Positions 34,531 to 46,984 are shown, numbered from the stretch's first letter. The stretch is DNA of 64,000 bases from Limnephilus marmoratus (GCA_917880885.1 OU862907.1:65281072-65345071); one strand, 5' to 3'. The notes: generated from the sequence alone by a model not told the origin. Translations and numbers: made by a program.

Positions 34531-34969
34531 CGCCAAACATGTTTCCAACATTTAACTGGCAATATTTTCCACAAAAGAACAGGTAGTTTTTGCAACAGGT
34601 TCTGTTCTCCCCTTCATTAAAAAGACACTCCGTTCAGCATTCCCAGAGATGAAGTGTATGTAATATTATCACAGTGGACAACAAATGGTAAATACTTTAA
34701 TAGTAGGTACATGGAAAGGGATGACATTCTAGAAGTTAGTGGAGCAAGTTATTTGACCTCCTAGACCTGTGTTAGTGCTAGTCCTCCTGGCAGATAGTTC
34801 TATCTTCTGTACCAAGAGAGAGAACTCAACTAGAGAACTGACAGTAAAACTTGTATACTTACCTGACCTACATCATTACTGGGACTATATTCTAATTATT
34901 CCTTGGAGATTGTGGACTGACTGCTGTACAAGTGACATCTCTGAGACAGGTGTGTGCTAATACTTATGA
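34531..34969. other. Spacer sequence, no gene
   Basis: No coding or repeat signal that I can name; short frames here lack family features. Confidence 0.5.
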
Positions 34970-35235
34970 CCGCGTTAAATATATACATCGCACAAGAGTC
35001 CCAATTACCTACTCTCAATCGTCTGGAACCAGTGAGACTATGGCATCCACAATTAGGGCATGTTGTGAGGCTCGAGGAAAGCGGGGTGGGGAAGTAGATG
35101 GGGAAGAGGAAGGCGGGGAAGTATCTGGCTATTCAGATCTAGTCACCAAAAACGTCTACAAATTCTGTATGGTGGTTTTCCCCGGGGCGATACTGAGATT
35201 GTCTTCCAATCTCAAATGTGTGTATATCCTCAAAT
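34970..35235 (-). repeat. SINE copy in the spacer
   Basis: It begins GCACAAGAGTCCCAATTACC, includes GTATCTGGCTATTCAGATCT and GTCACCAAAAACG, and carries the core GGGGCGATACTGAGATTGTC at 35184-35203. Same family as the clusters in the arms. Confidence 0.75.
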
Positions 35236-35394
35236 AATTGAAGGAGCGTGATGGTTTAGATTAAGAAAGGGACACTTTGGTGGTTTGAGCATGTAGAGCG
35301 AATCTACGAAGAAAGGAGTGGAAGGAGTTTAGGTATATGGCGTGGAAATGAATCGTAATAAAAAAGTTCGGGAACGCCCGAGGAAAGTTTTTTT

Positions 35395-35790
35395 TTAACA
35401 TTAGCTCCACACAGGATTTGAGGATGCTGTGTGGAGCGTCTTATAGGGAGGGATTTCTAAGGAAGGAAAGGAAGTTCTGGGAAGGAAAAGGGTATTAAGG
35501 GTTGGATAGGAATCTGGGGTTCAGTGTGTTCAGGAGTGACGGACGTGTGAATCCATCCCTCCCACTGTATTTCAAGAGAGACTACAGCTGTAGAAGTCAA
35601 AGGGACTCCCATTCTTTCCCAATCCGGCCTGCCACGCAGTTGGTGGGCAGAGGCATCCACCGCCAAGATCCGGACAAACCTCACTCCATGTCGCCAAACG
35701 TAGCAAACCACTTGAAGTCACCTATGTTAGAGGTTATCTGATGATTTCCGAGGCAGCGGTACCCATACCCGCCTCCCAAATTGAAAAATC
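35395..35790. repeat. CTCCACACAG repeat, copy 2
   Basis: Shares with copy 1 CTCCACACAGGA, GATGCTGTGTGGAG, CAGGAGTGACGGACGTGTGA and CACCGCCAAGATC. Divergent enough to be an older copy. No coding capacity. Confidence 0.75.
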
Positions 35791-35848
35791 TAACAAAATA
35801 ATCGTTTTAATGGTTCTTCAAGCATATTACTTTCTTTCTTTGTTTTAA

Positions 35849-36587
35849 CTCTGAAAGATCTTGCATGAGAGTTGAGTATGTAGTTATATGTGTTAGTGTT
35901 CCCTCTATCTGGTTCTGGTGCAATACTCACATTACTCATAAACACCACCAACATCTATTAGACATGCAGGAAAACTTCTGATATATTGTCTGTTAAACAT
36001 TTCATTTCATTGTAGAGAGCATTGCGATCGTCCACTTGATTAGTCAGACATCTCTGAAAGATCTTGCATGAGAGTTGAGTATGTAGTTATATGTGTTAGT
36101 GTTCCCTCTATCTGGTTCTGGTACAATACTCACATTACTCATAAACACCACCAACATCTATTAGACATGCAGGAAAACTTCTGATATATTGTCTGTTAAA
36201 CATTTCATTTCATTGTAGAGAGCATTGCGATCGTCCACTTGATTAGTCAGACATCTCTGAAAGATCTTGCATGAGAGTTGAGTATGTAGTTATATGTGTT
36301 AGTGTTCCCTCTATCTGGTTCTGGTACAATACTCACATTACTCATAAACACCACCAACATCTATTAGACATGCAGGAAAACTTCTGATATATTGTCTGTT
36401 AAACATTTCATTTCATTGTAGAGAGCATTGCGATCGTCCACTTGATTAGTCAGACATCTCTGAAAGATCTTGCATGAGAGTTGAGTATGTAGTTATATGT
36501 GTTAGTGTTCCCTCTATCTGGTTCTGGTACAATACTCACATTACTCATAAACACCACCAACATCTATTAGACATGCAGGAAAACTTG
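35849..36587. repeat. 203-bp tandem repeat, 3.6 copies
   Basis: Units begin CTCTGAAAGATCTTGCATGA at 35849, 36052, 36255 and 36458, an exact 203-bp period. The copies differ at only one or two positions by eye, so the amplification is recent or homogenised. The last unit stops after GCAGGAAAACTTG. Confidence 0.97.
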
Positions 36588-36589
36588 TG

Positions 36590-38505
36590 GTGAAATAATA
36601 AATAAAAATATGTTTTTTGGGTTACTATTGCAGGAAATTTCTAAATGTCATACTAATGTACCGGACCGTTATGCTTCCCGGTGTTAATTTATAGTATCTA
36701 CCCTCCACAAACCATTCCCAAGTACTAGGTACATAGACCCCGAAGGAGTGTAGAATTAACTCCGCTAATTCGTTGGCTGTTGGGAACAACTCATATAGGT
36801 CTCCTAGAAATCTTTGTCTCCCTTACAATCATAGTGCGAAATATGATCTTAACGCTGTTAGAAAGTGAAAACATCACGCTTTGTATTCAAATTTTAAAAT
36901 TAACTGGAAAAGAAGTAAACCCAAACCAAACTTTCAACATTTTGTTTATTAATTATTTTTACATGAAACGACAAAAAAGTGAGGTTATAATAAATTTGCC
37001 TAATAAATTATGTATGTGTTTTTATTTTATTTCGTTTTCAGTAATTTTAGTTAGAAAAATGTAAGATGAGCCATTTTTAAAACTTTTAAAGTTTTTATGC
37101 AAATTTTTACACTCAAAAAATTATATGTTTATTTGGAATTATAAAATTAGAAAGTGTATTTTATCTCCTTTCAAAAACAGTCTTTAGTTTTCGGATACAT
37201 TCAGAAATACTCCATTTAATTGGATTTTATTGCAAAACGGATATATTTTGACATTCTGACAAAATATGGACGGGTTTTGAGAGGTTTTCCAGCGATTCCA
37301 GAGCATATTTGTAGTAAAAAATGTACATCACATTTTGCTGTCCGATATTTTTTCGATTAAAAAATAAATAAATTTCAATCATACATCGCCACTGATCACA
37401 CTCCTACACGTCGCAACAGATTCACGCGATACGCGCTCTGTTTCGTGTGTTATCATGCTGCTAGAATGAGATGGAGTGTTTATCTCGTGAACCGCTAGGC
37501 TATACCTAGGTACTTAGTAGAAACGTGTTATGGAAAATATTTTTATTGTTTTTAAATGATAATAAACAATCGGACAAAAAAATGTCATCTACTTAAAAGA
37601 GGCGTGGATTCCAATTTAGATTTTTTCCTGGACTGTTGGATCACCAAGTCGAGAAAGGGCCACCTGCCCCTCCCACACTTCTCAACCAATAGTCGAACCA
37701 ACCCGCCATACAATATTATCAAACCCGCCCCGCACTCCCCCCTAATGCCCATCTCTCCACTACTATCTCTGATCCCCCCCCCCTCCGGCAAACCCTGCCA
37801 ACCCCACTCCCTGGGTGGTCGGCGAAATTATTTTTTAGTATTTTTCATAGAAATCTCTCGATCGGTGAGCTCTAGGATCATAAAAATTGCGCAGCTTTTT
37901 CTATATGGGATTTCCGGATCAACGCAACTATTTTTAGCTCTCAAATTAAATTCCATCGCGAACTATTGAGCTTTCGTATATTCTTTTAATTGACTAAATA
38001 AAAATGTTCTACGTAAACATTTTATGCTAACGTCATCATTTAGCTATGATCTTTTGAATCTTTTAAATGACAATTTGTAATTTTGACAAGTCAAAAAACT
38101 ATTAGATCCCGGATTTTTCAACTATTGCATTATAAAAAGAGAAATATATTTTTTCGAATTTTTTTAGAAGGATTTTAAGCATCGATTCTTGAGCATATTT
38201 GGAGTAGTTAAGGAGGGTTTTAAAAATACTTGACAAGACTTGATAAAAAGCTTTGGAAAGGTTGGAAAAGGAATTTGAGAGTTGATTTTTACAGGTTTAT
38301 TTCGTAAAGGACTGTAAAAAACATTAACTTCTTTCTTACGCACTGTTTATTGTAATAACAATGAAATTTAAAAATTATTTGACGAAACCAAGCAACGCGA
38401 CGCAGAGGTTAGGTACGTCTATTCCCCATCGCAGAGGAGGCGGAACTGATACCAAATGGGTGTGACAAATCCATAGTTCTTGTTTCGACAGCATGCGTTT
38501 ACTTT
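36590..38505. other. Spacer sequence, no gene
   Basis: AT-rich, holding a C-rich stretch (about 37665-37810) similar in composition to the arm CT block. The minus strand from 37500 shows AGCCTAGCGGTTCACGAG, perhaps a tRNA-like box A. I see no reliable coding region. Confidence 0.5.
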
Positions 38506-38509
38506 AAAG

Positions 38510-38585
38510 GAAAATAATTTCCTTCAGGGCCTATGTCATCTAGGATGCTGTGTGGAGGGTCTTTTTGAGGAGAGGAAAGAATGAA
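38510..38585. repeat. CTCCACACAG repeat, partial copy 3
   Basis: Contains TTCAGGGCCTATGTCATCT and GATGCTGTGTGGAGGGTCTT as in copy 1, then diverges. Confidence 0.65.
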
Positions 38586-38639
38586 CATTGATCTTGAAGA
38601 GACCCATGTTTTAGGAACGAGAAAACAAAGATGCCAGAA

Positions 38640-39022
38640 AATTGTTCCACAGCCGAGCGGTTGAACTCAAGAACGAGACGTAGAAACGACCCGTTCTCAT
38701 GTGACTAATGTCAACCATGTACTAATGTTGGGAGCGTGTTTGGCGTGTTTCTACCGGTAGAAAAAGAACAGCATTCCCACCTGACGTCTGTACTCTAAAG
38801 ATTGCAATTATACATCTGTTAAGATTGCAGAATCAATCAAATGGACCGCCCGTTTTTGCACAGAGTTGAGGGTATTTTTACGTATTTTGGAGCTCCATAC
38901 CAGAAGTGGCTGCCAAATTCAACCATGGAGCGCACTTTCGATTTGTATAGGGTTAGCAGTTGTGTAGGTACTATCTGCAGTAGGTAGGTACACATAATCT
39001 CAATCTGTAAGAAATACAACAA
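38640..39022 (-). pseudogene. Non-LTR retrotransposon remnant near the spacer edge
   Basis: Minus-strand peptides SKVRSMVEFGSHFWYGAPKY and TQLLTLYK match the LINE remnants in the arms (compare GSHLWSAAPKYL at 51150-51200). Stops and frameshifts are present. It sits beyond the palindrome match, so it is a separate copy. Confidence 0.6.
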
Positions 39023-39164
39023 TATTGTTATTTCAATATATGTATAATTTTGTGTTAATTTGTATAATTATTGTTAACCTCAACACAGGCTTGTCCTAGT
39101 GAGGTGACAAATTGTATTGTAAACATTTTACCTGCAGTGTAAAGAAACAAAAAAGGCTGTGCAC

Positions 39165-39713
39165 CGATGCTGAAAGATTCAATAAGAATCAGCTTCCACT
39201 GAAATACTAGTAGAACAAATACAGAATAACCTAAATACTGAAGATGGCAATGACTTCATTAAGAAAGAAAAAAGCGGTAAGCAGATATAGTTCAGAGGCG
39301 AAACGTTGTTTGAAATGACTTTATTCGTATTTGGCGACTAGGTCTGAATATCCAGTTACTTACAAACCTTCATCTACCACATCTGCGTCTCCTCCTCACT
39401 CAACATAATTCAACAGGGGTTGAAATAGTCCCACTGGCTCCAGTCAGTTAGGACACTAAATCTACCATACATACGTATTTAATTATTAGAATTATTTTCA
39501 CCTCAGTGTTCTTCCTTTATAAGCTGTGTAGAATCTCTAGTCTAATAAAGTATATTTGTGTATTATTAAGTAAAGAGAGGGGAGGTTATAAAACCATAAT
39601 ACGCTAATCATTAAGCATACAATTAGTATCATCATCATCTGCCTGTATTGATCTACAAATAATGAAGTCCTCGCTACTCATACACTTGTTTTGTCTGGAG
39701 TACTTACATCTTA
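39165..39713. other. Innermost right-arm segment of the palindrome
   Basis: 39165-39475 is the inverse of 34214-34530 and 39490-39713 the inverse of 33536-33770. Nothing lies between them here, showing that the 33772-34213 repeat is an insertion on the left. Confidence 0.82.
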
Positions 39714-39818
39714 TATTAGGTCCTTACATATGAAATTGGCGTTTTGTATGGGAGGAACATAAAGTCGATTATTTTAAATATATTATATTTATTTAATCAA
39801 AGTATGTACCATTGCCAT

Positions 39819-40534
39819 TGTTACGTTACAAAAGATACAGAATAGAGTCCTTTATTCCTGTTGCGAGGAGATAGTGAATTGACCCCGAGTGCACTAACTC
39901 GCCGCACCGCCCCTCTCCTCCCCCCCTCTCCGCGCGCGCAGCCCGAGGCCGGCCGACACCCGGCATTTATTCCTCCGTTTGCCGCGGGCACGACAACAGT
40001 GTCCTTAGTAATTGCGCCACGGCGCTGTCCGAGAACCTAAATTCGTGATGTTTTTAGAATGTGAATTGTGCACAAGGAGGCTCCCGCCCACTAGTAGCCT
40101 GGCTACGGACTACCGCATTCCTGCTGGCTGAGTGAGTAATGAGAACCCTTGCCTTTTGTGTGCCACGTCCCCCCCTTTTAAATTCACTAATACGTGTGGA
40201 GAGTCGAGAGAGAAGTACCCCGCCATGTTTAAAATACTATAGCTAGCAAATACCCCTGTGTAGTGTGCCGAGGCTGGCAATTGTAAAACCCTGTCCCTTC
40301 TGAATGAATAAACCCTTTACGTGCAAAACTGTGTTCTGATTGAGGAAAGAGACCTGGAGATTGTGAGGAAAGGAAAGGAGGAGGAGGAATTCACAAGCGA
40401 ACCACAACACTCGCCTTGGTTTTAAGAGGAACCTTGCTTGCGCCGGCTCTGAGCTAGTTCTGTTGGCCTATGTATTGCGTGTCCTTTCCAGGTTTTGGTT
40501 TAGCAAAAGGCCGTAAGTTGCGGCAAGGCTTACA
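39819..40534 (+). repeat. gypsy-2 putative 5' LTR
   Basis: Starts TGTTACGTTACA, ends GCTTACA, and is followed after one base by a primer-binding site. It is unusually GC-rich at 39890-40010 for this window. AATAAA at 40307-40312 may mark the polyadenylation signal. Assigned from position and ends only, since no second LTR was found. Confidence 0.6.
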
Positions 40535-40535
40535 C

Positions 40536-40555
40536 TGGCGTCCCAACTTTGGGGC
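40536..40555 (+). promoter_or_regulatory. gypsy-2 primer-binding site
   Basis: TGGCGTCCCAACTTTGGGGC follows the LTR. It shares TGGCGTCC with the gypsy-1 site, which suggests the same tRNA class for both. Confidence 0.6.
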
Positions 40556-41035
40556 AAATTTTTTTTTCCCCACGTTGTATGCTAACACTTTTTTCCTCCC
40601 TCTTCACGGTCCCACAGTCTCGTTCTTCAATCAGCTATTGTTTAAACTTTATAATGTATAATGTTTTGTCTTGTTATTCCCAATTTGTCTATCATTTTCA
40701 ACAAGAACCCCGGCGCGAACGTAACTTCGAATCGCAATTTAAATTATCACGGGCACGATTCCTTCATTTTCGAGTCGTCACTCGACAAAACATTATCACC
40801 GGTATTCCTACGTAAAGTGCTCAACCAAGAAAGTTGTCGCCGTGAATAATCTAGTGTTTACAAGTGTCGACCGACTAAATTTGCTAGTTTCAAATACAAG
40901 TTAATAGTGGAAATGAACGCAAATATTTAAAACAAAGTTATTCAACAATTAAAATCCTGTATATGATAAACCAATTACCCGCTTTGTTTCCCGAAAGTTA
41001 ATTAACCTATTATTTTATAATAAACATATTTCGCA

Positions 41036-41212
41036 AGTACTGGTCTGTATTTATATCGACATATTTTGCGAGTACTGGTCTGTATTTATATCGACATATT
41101 TTGCGAGTACTGGTCTGTATTTATATCGACATATTTCGCAAGTACTGGTCTGTATTTATATCGACATATTTCGCAGGTACTGGTCTGTATTTATATCGAC
41201 ATATTTTGCAGC
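41036..41212 (+). repeat. 35-bp tandem repeat in gypsy-2 leader (5 copies)
   Basis: Unit: AGTACTGGTCTGTATTTATA followed by TCGACATATTTYGCR. Its length is not a multiple of 3, so the frames that cross it are incidental. Confidence 0.95.
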
Positions 41213-41599
41213 TTAAAGGAAACAAGTGGATTAAATTCTTTCTGCCATTTGACAATTGGGCATTTTTTTTACTTCTGCCGTACGTTTCTTCTTCTTTTTT
41301 CTTTTGCTGCTATTATAAAGAAACATACGACATAATTCGAAAAATGCCTAGTTCGCGTTGACGTCGATTCCTCGAGTCAGACATTACATCCTTATGCATA
41401 CTATCTGCATATAATCCTTGTTATGACAAAAGGAAGTCGGCGGGTAAATACCAATAATTGGTGATGCTCAAATCAGGCTCCAATCTAGCCACGTAAATAA
41501 AAAACTATTCCCCAAGACATTGTTGAATTTTCAAACAAATACTTCCACGAAAACTTGTATAAAAGAAAAAATATTTCTTTCTTTTTCTGAAGAATCCCC

Positions 41600-42065
41600 C
41601 TTTGGAAAGTTAATGGAAATATTCTAAAAACATGTTCGTTTATGGCGAACCTCGTTCCGTTCCTTTTTTATTTCCGGACTTTTGCAAAATTTGCAAACCT
41701 TTTTCAAAAACATCGGAATAAATTCTAAAAACGTGTTCCATTAAGGTGAATCCTGGCCCGTGAAATTTTCATATCAGGACTTTCAATTTTCAACAAATTT
41801 CCAAAACATCTGGATTTTTTTTCACAAAATCACGTTTTTTGAGGCAAACCCCTGCCCAAATTTTTCTCGTTTTTGGACTTAGAAAATTTTCAACAAATTT
41901 CCAAAACATCTGGATTTTTTCACAAAAACACGTTTTTTAGAGGCAAACCGCTGCCCAAATTTTCAAATAATCCAAACACTTATAAAAAACGCGTTTTTTC
42001 AAAAAACTTTTTTTGTAAAAAGACGTCCCCAGTGGTCAATCTCTGCCCAATTTCTTTCCAATTGC
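41600..42065 (+). repeat. About 80-bp degenerate tandem repeats in gypsy-2 leader
   Basis: Four or five imperfect units share CAACAAATTTCCAAAACATC, CACAAAANCACGTTTTTTGA and GGCAAACCNCTGCCCAAATT. The clearest pair is 41797-41880 and 41886-41965. They end just before gag. Confidence 0.8.
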
Positions 42066-42121
42066 GAGTCTAGTTCTCACTTTTTCCAACATAAGGTCAC
42101 TCTGACACGATCCTATACACC

Positions 42122-43213
42122 ATGGAAGTTCCTCAAGTTACGCTGGGTATAATACCGCACATTCTTACTTCAAGAAAGGAAGAACTACTACGGGCCCTGA
42201 GAAATAGAAAGATTTCTCCTAGGAATAAATCCAAAAAATGCCTTACTCTTTATGCTTCTTTCTACAACAAAAAATACATCAGGAGGTTGCAATTTCAACC
42301 GGAAGTCACCTCGGAAATCATCCCTACCCCCCTCGTAGTCTCCGAAGCAAAACCCTTATTGGTGCAAGCCCAGGAACCAACAAAAATATACGATCTGACA
42401 TCCTGGAAAACGAAATACAACGGACTCACGGATGTGGAGGATTTCATCAACAGAATAGAAGAAACAGCTCAAGTCAGAGGAATTCCCGAAAATATCCTAC
42501 ACAGAAATTTCATAGACCTCATCGCTCCTGAAATGCTTACCTGGCACAGGATACATAAGAGAAAAAAAAACTCATGGAAGGAACTCAGGGCGGCACTTTT
42601 AACAAGTTTCGGAGAAAAAAAGGCCCAACATAGAATCAGGCTATCCTTACTCGCTATCAAGCAGCACTCCGGAGAGCCTGTCGCTAGATTCACGCAGAGG
42701 GCAGAGGCCATCAATATTAAGCTTGCCCAACCCGTCCCTGAAATGGAACTTCTCCCAGTTTTGATTGACGGTCTCCTGCCCAGATACGAAAATATCATCA
42801 CTTCCCAGAAAATTTCCACGCTGGAGCAACTTAAAGATGTCTGCCAGCTACTGGAGGTATACCAGGATCGAAAGAGGGACGAAAGGTTCCCCAAGGAAAA
42901 CTTTCACCCCAGCACTTCGTCCGGCATAAAACCAGAGCACAACGAAAAGAAATCCTGCTCTTTTTGCCACAAGGTTGGTCACTCCCAAGCCTCCTGCTTC
43001 AAGCAAGCTAAACTTTTATCTTCAAGAGACCCCCATTCTAACAAAAGGCGATCCGTTGATCGTTCTCCAAGAAGAGACGAAGGGAGGAAGTTTGGCAAAA
43101 AACCACGCCAAGACAATACTGAGACACCCATCCCGGACCTCAGATTCATCAAACCCCCTACAGATTTCTCCAGACCCCCTCCCAATTGGACAGCCAAGAG
43201 GACAAAAAACTAG
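42122..43213 (+). CDS. gypsy-2 Gag
   Basis: An intact 363-codon frame with the ATG in a good context (ACCATGG). It has a retrotransposon Gag core (LTSWKTKYNGLTDVEDFINR, KQHSGEPVARFTQRAEAIN), a basic C-terminal region and one zinc knuckle, CSFCHKVGHSQASC. It would form the particle and bind element RNA. The last 28 nt overlap the start of the pol frame at 43186, in a different phase, consistent with programmed frameshifting or with decay. Confidence 0.9.
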   Translation: MEVPQVTLGIIPHILTSRKEELLRALRNRKISPRNKSKKCLTLYASFYNKKYIRRLQFQPEVTSEIIPTPLVVSEAKPLLVQAQEPTKIYDLTSWKTKYNGLTDVEDFINRIEETAQVRGIPENILHRNFIDLIAPEMLTWHRIHKRKKNSWKELRAALLTSFGEKKAQHRIRLSLLAIKQHSGEPVARFTQRAEAINIKLAQPVPEMELLPVLIDGLLPRYENIITSQKISTLEQLKDVCQLLEVYQDRKRDERFPKENFHPSTSSGIKPEHNEKKSCSFCHKVGHSQASCFKQAKLLSSRDPHSNKRRSVDRSPRRDEGRKFGKKPRQDNTETPIPDLRFIKPPTDFSRPPPNWTAKRTKN

Positions 43214-46115
43214 AACCCAACCCCCCAGGCCATCCTCCCCATAGGCCGAAGGAATGGTCGGAGTGGTTGGAACATGTCAAATTCTTCAAACAGGCCTTAC
43301 CCCTCTCTACAGTTTGCTGCAAACAGGCAATAGACAGTAGACCCTTCGCGCATTTTTCTATAAACAATGTGGTTTTTCTGGTCTCCTTGACAGCGGCGCG
43401 TCTGTCAGCTGTCTGGGCGACAACGCTCACACCTTATTCACAAACTGTGGTTTTAAAATGGAAGAACATTCTTCACATGTCACCACGGCAGACACACAAC
43501 GTGCCATTGGTTCTCTTACCCTGCCGATCAATTGCGACACAAAAACAGTTTGGATCAAATTTCTGGTTGTACCTACAATCTCACAAAAATTTATCCTGGG
43601 AATGGATTTTTGGATGGCTTTCAAAATTGCTCCACAGTTGTTTAATAACCCCTCCGTCCCTCCCCAAGTGAACGAAATCCGTACAGTAATACCGTACGAA
43701 AATTTGAACCCCCTACAAACAAATCAGTTGGATCAGATGATCAACAAGTTTGAATCAATCTCCTTCGAAAGGTGCGGTTTAGGCTTAACCAACTTAGTAG
43801 AACACCACATAAAAACAACAGGCCCCCCAATCAAACAAAGGTATTATAACCTCGCTCCACAAAAATTAAAAATACTAGAAAAAGAATTGGACGATATGTT
43901 AAGAATGGGAGTGGTGGTACCCGGCCGCAGTGCATGGACCAACCCCACCTTAATAGTTTCAAAGAAAGACGGCTCGGCCCGTTTCTGCCTCGATAGCAGA
44001 CGCCTCAACGCATGTACAGTGTCAGACGCCTACCCCCTCCCTTTGGTCAACTCCATCCTCGACAGACTTCGTAACGCTAAATACATCTCATCTATAGATT
44101 TGAGCAAAGCTTTCTGGCAAATACCTTTGGATCCCAGCTCCTGCGAAAAAACTGCCTTCGTAGTGCCTGGCAGGGGTATGTTTCACTTTAAAAGGCTACC
44201 CTTCGGTTTAAAAAACAGCCCAGCGGAGCTACAAAGGCTCATGGATAAATTGTTTGGCCCAGAGTTCGATAACAACTTATTTTGCTACCTGGATGACTTG
44301 ATCATCATCAGCGATACTTTTGAAAAACATATACTCATACTAGAAAAGATTTTTCAACAATTCAAACAAGCCGGTTTGACTATCAACCTAAAGAAATCGG
44401 AATTCTGCAAACATCGCCTACGATACTTGGGCTTCATAGTAGATGAAGAAGGCCTAAGAACCGACCCCGCAAAAGTTGCGGCTATGACAAGCTTTCCCCG
44501 GCCCACGAATGCAAAAGAGGTAAAAGCTTTCCTCGGACTCACAGGTTACTACAGGAGATTCATTAAAGACTTTTCCACAATCTCGGCACCCCTCAACAAA
44601 ATCACCGGCATCCGTAAAGGCATCAGTAACTTTCGTTGGTCTGATGAAACTGAAGAAGCTTTTATAACCTTAAAAAACGCTCTTCAGACAGCTCCCGTCC
44701 TAAACTGTCCGGACTTTGCACTCCCGTTCACCCTCCATACGGACGCCTCAAATGTTGGAATCGGTGGAGTTTTATCACAAGAATTCCCTGACGGCGAACA
44801 CCCAGTGGCTTACTTTTCCCGATCCTTAAATAAGCACGAAAAGAATTACGGTATCACCGAGAAAGAGTTACTGGCCGTACTAGAATCTGTTCACCATTTC
44901 CGCGGCTACATAGACGGTAGCAAATTCACTGTGATCACTGACCACAGTAGTTTGAAATGGTTAATTTCCCTAAACAATCCCTCCGGCAGGCTCGCTCGCT
45001 GGGCCTCACGCCTGTCGCAATACAATTTTGACGTCATACACCGTAAGGGTGCGGACAACACCGTCCCAGACGCCCTTTCAAGAATTGAATTAGCCACTTT
45101 AAACACTGGTGCAATTGCAACTACACCATCCACAAAGGATGAATGGTACCTCAAAATTTTTGAGGGTTGCCAAAATAATCAACAAAAATTTCCCAATTTT
45201 ATTATAAAAGAAGGACAACTATACCGCAATTGTAAAGCCCCTCTATCTATCCTTGAGGACCAATCATGGAAACTTGTTGTTCCCTTCGAAAAGAGAGAAC
45301 AAATAATTATCGACAACCATAGCGCACCCGGCTCCATACACCCAGGGACTTTCAAGACGTATAAAAAGATTTCCTTGAAATACTACTGGCCCGGCCTCTA
45401 CAAGCAAGTTCGCAATTATATTTCTAAATGTGAAACATTTAAAGCTTACAAACATAGTACGGCATCTCCCGCCGGTTTAATGGGCAAACCCAAACGCACT
45501 GATAGACCCCTGCAGTCGCTGTCTATGGACCTCATAGGACCTTTTCCCCGAAGCTATGCCGGACATATGCACATACTCAGCGTAGTGGACATTTTCACTA
45601 AATTTTGTTGGATCTTCCCTTTAAAAAGAGCCAACGCTACCGCCATCGTCAAACTTCTGGAGAAACATATCTTCATACCATACGGGACACCCAGAACAGT
45701 GATAGTTGACAATGGAAAACAGTTCATAGCTCAAGAATTCAAAGACTTCCTTGCTAAATATGGGATCAAGGATATCTATTACAATACCTTGTACACCCCC
45801 AAAAATAACACCGTTGAACGGTACAATCAAACCATCAACACAGCTTTGGCCATTTTGGTCGACAAGGACCAACGTACTTGGTGCAAAAACTTGGATAAAA
45901 TCCAAGCCGCCATGAACAACACGGTTAACCTAACCACCGGTTACACCCCCTTTTTTCTAAAACACGGCATGGAACAGTTTGTCCATGGTTCACTACATTG
46001 GGACACAAGTTTTCCTACGTCCACCACCCCCACAAATAATCCCACCTCCGATTATGCTCACCGTTTGGAGGAATTGTCTGCCATTTACTCTTCACCCCAT
46101 CCTACACATTCATAG
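43186..46115 (+). pseudogene. gypsy-2 pol, one frameshift and C-terminally truncated
   Basis: The protease N-terminal side is in one frame (43186 to about 43373); a change at the GTTTTTC run moves to the frame used from there to 46115. Domains: protease LLDSGASVSC near 43390; RT with SSIDLSKAFWQIPL and FCYLDDLIIIS near 44281-44313; RNase H LHTDASNVGIGG near 44735; integrase HPGTFKTYKK near 45340; and core motifs SMDLIGP, VDNGKQF and NNTVERYN. In the integrase zinc site the second Cys is Phe (CETFKAYK; gypsy-1 has CKTCKAHK). The stop at 46113-46115 cuts off the usual C-terminal tail (VGDVIWRR in gypsy-1). Confidence 0.92.
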
Positions 46116-46984
46116 TAATGTTGTATATTGGGGATCGTTTCGAATACACCAAATGAACACACCTACAAGGTCACATTCGCTGGATTCGAAACAATTCAAG
46201 AGCAACCTTGTTGCTACTTGTGGTTTTTTCTTCTTTTTCCAAAAATTAGAATGGCGCTCAACCCAATTGCTCTATTTTTTTTCCAGAATCGTATTTTGTC
46301 GGATTCTGAGAAAAAAATTTTTGTTATAAAAGTGGCAATACGTTTCGTCCCTTCATTAACATTGTTCTTTGTACATATACAACTTCATTATGAGGTACAA
46401 TATTTTATATTGACATCAGTTTCTTTTGTCCTTTATTGTACCATTATTCTTGTTTGAAGTTTAAAATCTTGGCCAGATCTTCAATAAAATTTGTGTTTAT
46501 CGCCTTTTGGCAAGTCTTGTAACGTATGCTAATATGAATTTATTAAGCTACAGCAGTGCCGTATTAATTACATCATTGCAACCCGCCGTCTGTATTGAAT
46601 GGGGACCCACCTTTTTGAACGTAAACTTTTGTAACATTATAGGCGCGAGCCTTACAATATCTACTATTATAGGTGTGAACCTTACAATATCCACTGCTAT
46701 AGATGCGAATCTCATAATATCTTGGTGTTTTTACACGTCACGGGGAGTCCGTCATAACTACTCATTGTTTGCTCGTCAACACAGGGTTGTTGATCGAGAG
46801 GGTGATTTATCTCATTAAATTGTTTTAAATACCTATCGGGTAACTGTCTTTCAATACTGGGCAAAATTTGTTGTAAATCGTTCATTCCTGTCACGTGAGA
46901 CGTGAAAACGTGACAATATTCACCATGAGTCGTGCGAATGAAATAATATCTACCCCCATGTTTGTGTGACCTACCAAGTGTAGA
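46116..46984. other. Unassigned sequence between gypsy-2 pol and mariner remnant
   Basis: No LTR-like repeat of 39819-40534 is found. It contains three imperfect 30-bp tandem units (GAGCCTTACAATATCTACTA, GAACCTTACAATATCCACTG, GAATCTCATAATATC) at about 46645-46725. Probably gypsy-2 3' sequence plus junk. Confidence 0.5.

Larger units (their letters stand above)
39819..46115 (+). mobile_element. Ty3/gypsy element 2, nested in mariner; right end undefined
   Basis: The left boundary is a TGT start at 39819 next to mariner sequence. The element holds a 5' LTR, a primer-binding site, a long repetitive leader, gag and pol. I could not find a matching 3' LTR between 46116 and 46985, so the right end is unknown; it may have been lost in the rearrangement that inverted the mariner piece. 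Related to gypsy-1 (similar protease, RT and integrase wording) but clearly a different family. Confidence 0.8.

Noticed and set aside
35849..36587. CRISPR array
   Set aside because: Units are contiguous 203-bp copies without spacers, in a eukaryotic context.
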